The notes under the pieces: generated by a model
The model's database searches: none
What the model saw: only the letters and a program-made list of their open reading frames with translations
Told to the model about the DNA's origin: nothing
NCBI GenBank assembly: GCA_023423995.1
Contig: JAFAEL010000178.1
Coordinates: 1-8,678, forward strand
DNA: 8,678 nt
Reading direction: 5' to 3'
Origin: Pseudomonadota bacterium
GTDB taxonomy: Bacteria > Pseudomonadota > Alphaproteobacteria > Rhizobiales > Beijerinckiaceae
Position numbers and translations under genes: made by a program
Part shown: one piece after another, positions 6,501-8,678 of the stretch
How positions within the stretch are numbered: position 1 is the stretch's first letter
Layout: each line of letters begins with the position of its first letter

Positions 6501-8341
6501 CCGGTCGCGCGCTCCAGCGCCATGTCGTGCAGCCAGATGCGGGCCGACGCCTCGGCGCCGGCCGGCGAGATGCGGTAGGTGCGCTCGTTGACGACCCGGA
6601 AGCCGAGCCGCTCGAGAAGCGGGACCCGGTCCGAGAGCGGCATGCTGACGCCGCGCGAGAAGAGCTTCAGGTTGACCCGGTCGTCGGCATCGCCCTCGCG
6701 CCGGTAGAGGTCGACGGCGCGGGGCCGCGCCTCCGACAGCCGCTCGATCGTGTCGATGTCGGAGAGCGCCTGGGCGGGATCGAAGAAGTCCCGGTAGGCG
6801 GCCCCGAACGCCTCGGCGTAGCGGCCCGAGAGCTCGCGCGCCCGGGGGGAGGGCAGGGCCGCCGCGAGCGCCGCGGACAGCTTGTCGGCCCAGGTCCGGA
6901 CGATGTTGGCGATCGCCCGCTCGACCGTGTCGCGCGGGACGTCCGGCACCTTCTCGGTGTCGCGCCCGATGATGAAATGCGTCCGCGCCAGCGGGCCTTC
7001 CGGATAGGCCGGGTAGGCGGCCGAGACGCGGCCCTCGAAGGTGCGGGCCAGATACTCGCCGACGCGCCGGCGGACATCCGAGTCGTAGCGGTCCTTCGGC
7101 ACGTAGACGATCACGGACACGAAGCGGCCGAACCGGTCGGGCCGCACCAGCGCCCGGATGCGCGGATGCTCCGTGAGGTGCAGGACGTCCAGCGCGAAGG
7201 AGAACAGCGTGTCCTCCTCGATCTGGAACAGCTCGTCCCGCGGGAAGACCTCGAGCACCTGGGTCAGCGCCCGGCCGTCGAAGCTCTCCGGATCGAAGCC
7301 GGCCTGTTCGAGGATGCTGGACGCCTTCCGCCGGAGATAGGGCACCTCCGTGACAGAGTTCGTGTAGGCGGTCGCCGTGAAGAGCCCGACCAGGGCGAAC
7401 TCGCCCCACAGGCGGCCGGACGGGCTGAACAGCTTCGCCCCGACATAGTCGAGATAGGCGCGCCGGTGGACGCGCGACTTCACGCTCGCCTTGGTGACGA
7501 AGAGCAGCCGCGGACGGTCCAGGAAGGCGCGCAGCTCGGGCGTGACCGGGACGAACTCGCCGCCGCGCTTCAGGACATGCACGTCCGGGCTGCGGAGGAG
7601 CCCGAGGCCGGAGCCTTCGAGCGGCATGGAGGCGACCTCCCCGTCCTGGATCCGGTGCGCCCGCGCGCCGAGCAGGATGAAATTGCCGGAAGCGAGCCAG
7701 TCCAGGAAGGCGGCCGCCTCCCCGATCTCCGCCGGATCGAGGGAGGGCGGCCTGTCCCGGTATTCGGCCGCGAGCGCCTGGAGCTGCGCGCGCATGCGCT
7801 CGCCATCCGCGACCGCGGCCCGCACGTCGGCATAGACGCGGTCGAGCCCCGCCAGGAGGTCTTCCCGCTCCTCCTCCGGGAGGGCGTCGAGATGAATGTG
7901 GATCAGGCTCTCGCGCGAGCCCTCGCCCGTCTCCGGGCCGGCCTCGCCGATCACCCGGATGAGCGCCCCGGAATCATCCCGTTCGAGCGCCAGGATCGGG
8001 TGGGCGACGAGGTGCGGCTCGAGGCCCCGCTCGACCAGCTCTGCGAGCGTCGAATCGAGCAGGAAAGGCATGTCGTCGTTGACGGCCTCGAGCACCGTGA
8101 CGCGACGGCGCGCGCCGTCCTGCTCGATCTCGCGGTCGCTCAGCCGGACGGAGGGGGCGCCGTGCGGGCGCGGCTCGGCGAGATGCGTCATCGCGTCGGC
8201 CGCGAAGGCGGCCAGCGTCTCGGCCCCATAGGGAGCCCTGTCGTCGGCCGGGACGCGCCGGAACAGGAGTTCGGCAAACCCTTCGTCTCCACCCGGGGAG
8301 ACGGCCAGGCGCGACTCCTCGCTCGCCCGATCCGCACTCAT
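3545..8341 (-). CDS. gdhB: NAD-specific glutamate dehydrogenase, L_180 class
   Basis: This cytoplasmic enzyme of 1598 residues oxidises L-glutamate with NAD to 2-oxoglutarate, ammonium and NADH (EC 1.4.1.2), feeding amino-acid carbon into the TCA cycle. Its length fits the large L_180 class (about 1600 residues). The N-terminal half holds the ACT-like regulatory region, including VLEAVNDDMPFLLDSTLAEL, and further on GRLWGEFALVGLFT and VPYLRRK (about 310-338). The catalytic domain shows KVARGGIRW (800-808), PVGAKGGF (835-842) with K839 matching the catalytic lysine, DKGTATFSDTAN (904-915) with D904 matching the catalytic aspartate, the nucleotide-binding VAGVGDMSGDVFGNGM (971-986), and DNSAGVNTSDVEVN (1153-1166). 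A long helical C-terminal domain follows. No key residue is missing and no frameshift is seen. The ATG at 8339-8341 is preferred: GGAGG lies 5 nt upstream, but only 2 nt from the adjacent in-frame GTG. Related genes are called gdhB in Pseudomonas and gdhZ in Caulobacter and Brucella. Confidence 0.97.
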   Translation of the reverse strand: MSADRASEESRLAVSPGGDEGFAELLFRRVPADDRAPYGAETLAAFAADAMTHLAEPRPHGAPSVRLSDREIEQDGARRRVTVLEAVNDDMPFLLDSTLAELVERGLEPHLVAHPILALERDDSGALIRVIGEAGPETGEGSRESLIHIHLDALPEEEREDLLAGLDRVYADVRAAVADGERMRAQLQALAAEYRDRPPSLDPAEIGEAAAFLDWLASGNFILLGARAHRIQDGEVASMPLEGSGLGLLRSPDVHVLKRGGEFVPVTPELRAFLDRPRLLFVTKASVKSRVHRRAYLDYVGAKLFSPSGRLWGEFALVGLFTATAYTNSVTEVPYLRRKASSILEQAGFDPESFDGRALTQVLEVFPRDELFQIEEDTLFSFALDVLHLTEHPRIRALVRPDRFGRFVSVIVYVPKDRYDSDVRRRVGEYLARTFEGRVSAAYPAYPEGPLARTHFIIGRDTEKVPDVPRDTVERAIANIVRTWADKLSAALAAALPSPRARELSGRYAEAFGAAYRDFFDPAQALSDIDTIERLSEARPRAVDLYRREGDADDRVNLKLFSRGVSMPLSDRVPLLERLGFRVVNERTYRISPAGAEASARIWLHDMALERATGAPIDIAATEARVEAALLAIFRGVTESDGFNKLVLEAGLGWREAALMRAFGRYLRQIVIPYGQDYLAAVLARHAPIVGKLVALFYARFDPHPAADRAGEEEVRRELEELLREVSSLEEDRILRRFLNLMESCVRTNFFQIGQNGLPVETIAFKFEGARVDELPRPHPLYEIFMNSPRLEALHLRFGKVARGGIRWTDRPQDFRTEILGLVKAQQVKNAVIVPVGAKGGFFPKRLPAPSDRAAWMEEGTEAYRIFIRTLLDVTDNLDGDRVVPPPELVRHDGDDPYLVVAADKGTATFSDTANAISVERGHWLGDAFASGGSNGYDHKAMGITARGAWEAVKRHFREIDIDIQSEPVTVAGVGDMSGDVFGNGMLLSRAIRLVAAFDHRDIFIDPNPDPERAWAERKRLFELPRSSWADYDRSLISPGGGIFPRSSKSIRLSPEARAAIGFDRDEAAPNEVMSAILRAPVGLLFFGGIGTYIRASDESDAAAGDRANDPIRIAGAELRARVVGEGANLGMTQRGRIEAARAGVRLNTDAIDNSAGVNTSDVEVNIKVALATPQRDGRLDGEARNALLAEMTDEVAQLVLRNNYLQTLALSLAERRGVGDLGFLERLMSVLESAGRLDRALEFLPGTAEIETRRAQGRGLTRPELAVLLAYAKLSLHDELLASAVPDDPYLGRELERYFPVPLRERFPDAVAGHRLRREIIATQLANAIVNRGGPSVVTRLGDETGADAPTIAAAYAATRDSFALIELNNALDALDGRIPGALQLSLYASVQDLTLSRMVWFTRNVDFRTRSLDEVVGLYAGGIAEVAASLADALSPQAAKSWSDRTASLVEAGVPEAVASRLTALQDLVAAPDIVLVAGRTGRPVAEIARVHFAADGLFGLGELANAALAIQVVDHYDRLARDRAVDALAAAHRKLTAEIAGRDGAPGAERVANWAAARGGEIDRIRGAVQAIASSGLTVSKLTVAASLLADLAKE

Positions 8342-8378
8342 CACAACCTCCGAGATGGGCCGCCGAATGCGGCAGAGA

Positions 8379-8678
8379 CTAGCGGGTCGCGGGGCGCGAA
8401 ACCACGGCCGGGCCGCGGAATCGATCGGGCCGGACTTCGTCGAGCTCGGCCCTCGAGACCTGCATCTTGGTCGGCGCCGACTGGATGGCGGCCGCGTCGA
8501 ACAGGGCCTTGAGGGCCGCCCGCTCGTCGCCCGGGGCGGCCACGGAGGCGAGCCGCGCCGGCCGGACGGAGCCGCGCATCTCTCCGGTGATGACCGGGGC
8601 CGCGCCGGCGACGACCGGCCCGGCGAGCGGACGGAGCGGCGGCAGCGGCGCCGCGACCAGCAGCGGGGCGACCTCCTC
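8379..8678 (-). CDS. C-terminal part of an Ala/Pro-rich protein
   Basis: Ninety-nine codons run from the right edge to a TAG at 8379-8381; the start is outside the window. The visible part begins with a low-complexity Pro/Ala/Leu/Val stretch (residues 1-30 of the fragment), then a short helical piece with AALKALFDAAA, and ends with RPDRFRGPAVVSRPATR. High GC at third positions and an uninterrupted frame support coding. The tail reminds me of the long Ala/Pro-rich C-termini of some Hyphomicrobiales cell-wall peptidases (DUF882 or D-Ala-D-Ala carboxypeptidase types), but no catalytic residues are in view, so this is a weak guess. Only 37 nt separate it from the dehydrogenase start, compatible with one transcript. 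Confidence 0.6.
   Translation of the reverse strand, partial: EEVAPLLVAAPLPPLRPLAGPVVAGAAPVITGEMRGSVRPARLASVAAPGDERAALKALFDAAAIQSAPTKMQVSRAELDEVRPDRFRGPAVVSRPATR

Noticed and set aside
5529..7409. Minus-strand frame of 626 codons
   Set aside because: It overlaps the dehydrogenase on the same strand in another frame and translates to Arg/Gly/Ala/Pro-rich sequence without motifs, a typical high-GC shadow.
2927..8512. Giant plus-strand frame of 1861 codons
   Set aside because: It lies exactly antisense to the glutamate dehydrogenase, in register with its codons; its translation is an Arg/Glu/Asp/Gly/Val-rich mirror of that gene with no domain and no RBS. Absence of TTA, CTA and TCA in the sense gene explains its openness.

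Overview
The window looks like chromosomal DNA of a high-GC alphaproteobacterium, most likely order Hyphomicrobiales and possibly Methylobacterium or a relative. This is inferred from the very GC-rich codon use, the giant NAD-glutamate dehydrogenase of the L_180 class, a DUF6894 protein (a family common in Methylobacterium and Bradyrhizobium), and dispersed intergenic repeats typical of that group. I could not confirm the genus.

Right part (2861-8678): a leftward block of three genes on the minus strand. The 3' end of an unidentified Ala/Pro-rich gene enters from the right edge. It is followed after 37 nt by a complete NAD-specific glutamate dehydrogenase of about 1598 residues, the only gene here with a firmly assignable reaction. 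After a 246-nt spacer comes a four-helix DUF1772 membrane protein, with a perfect hairpin right after its stop codon. The spacing suggests that the dehydrogenase may be co-transcribed with the gene upstream of it, while the DUF1772 gene may have its own promoter.

Left part (1-2860): gene-poor, with lower and more variable GC, and probably an accessory or decaying intergenic region. From left to right it holds a very good sigma-70-type promoter firing off the left edge; REP-like hairpins and a second dispersed repeat; a tandemly duplicated, structured, apparently non-coding element whose first copy ends in a textbook rho-independent terminator; a small DUF6894 gene with its own RBS and a plausible promoter; a stretch with perfect palindromes but no convincing gene; and two tentative small hypothetical genes on opposite strands.

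The most interesting feature is the duplicated element at about 458-687 and 693-903. Its two copies share hairpins of the same geometry with a compensatory base-pair change, plus a second, indel-free conserved block. This suggests an RNA or a DNA repeat family that I cannot name. No defence system, CRISPR array, complete insertion sequence, tRNA or rRNA was found.
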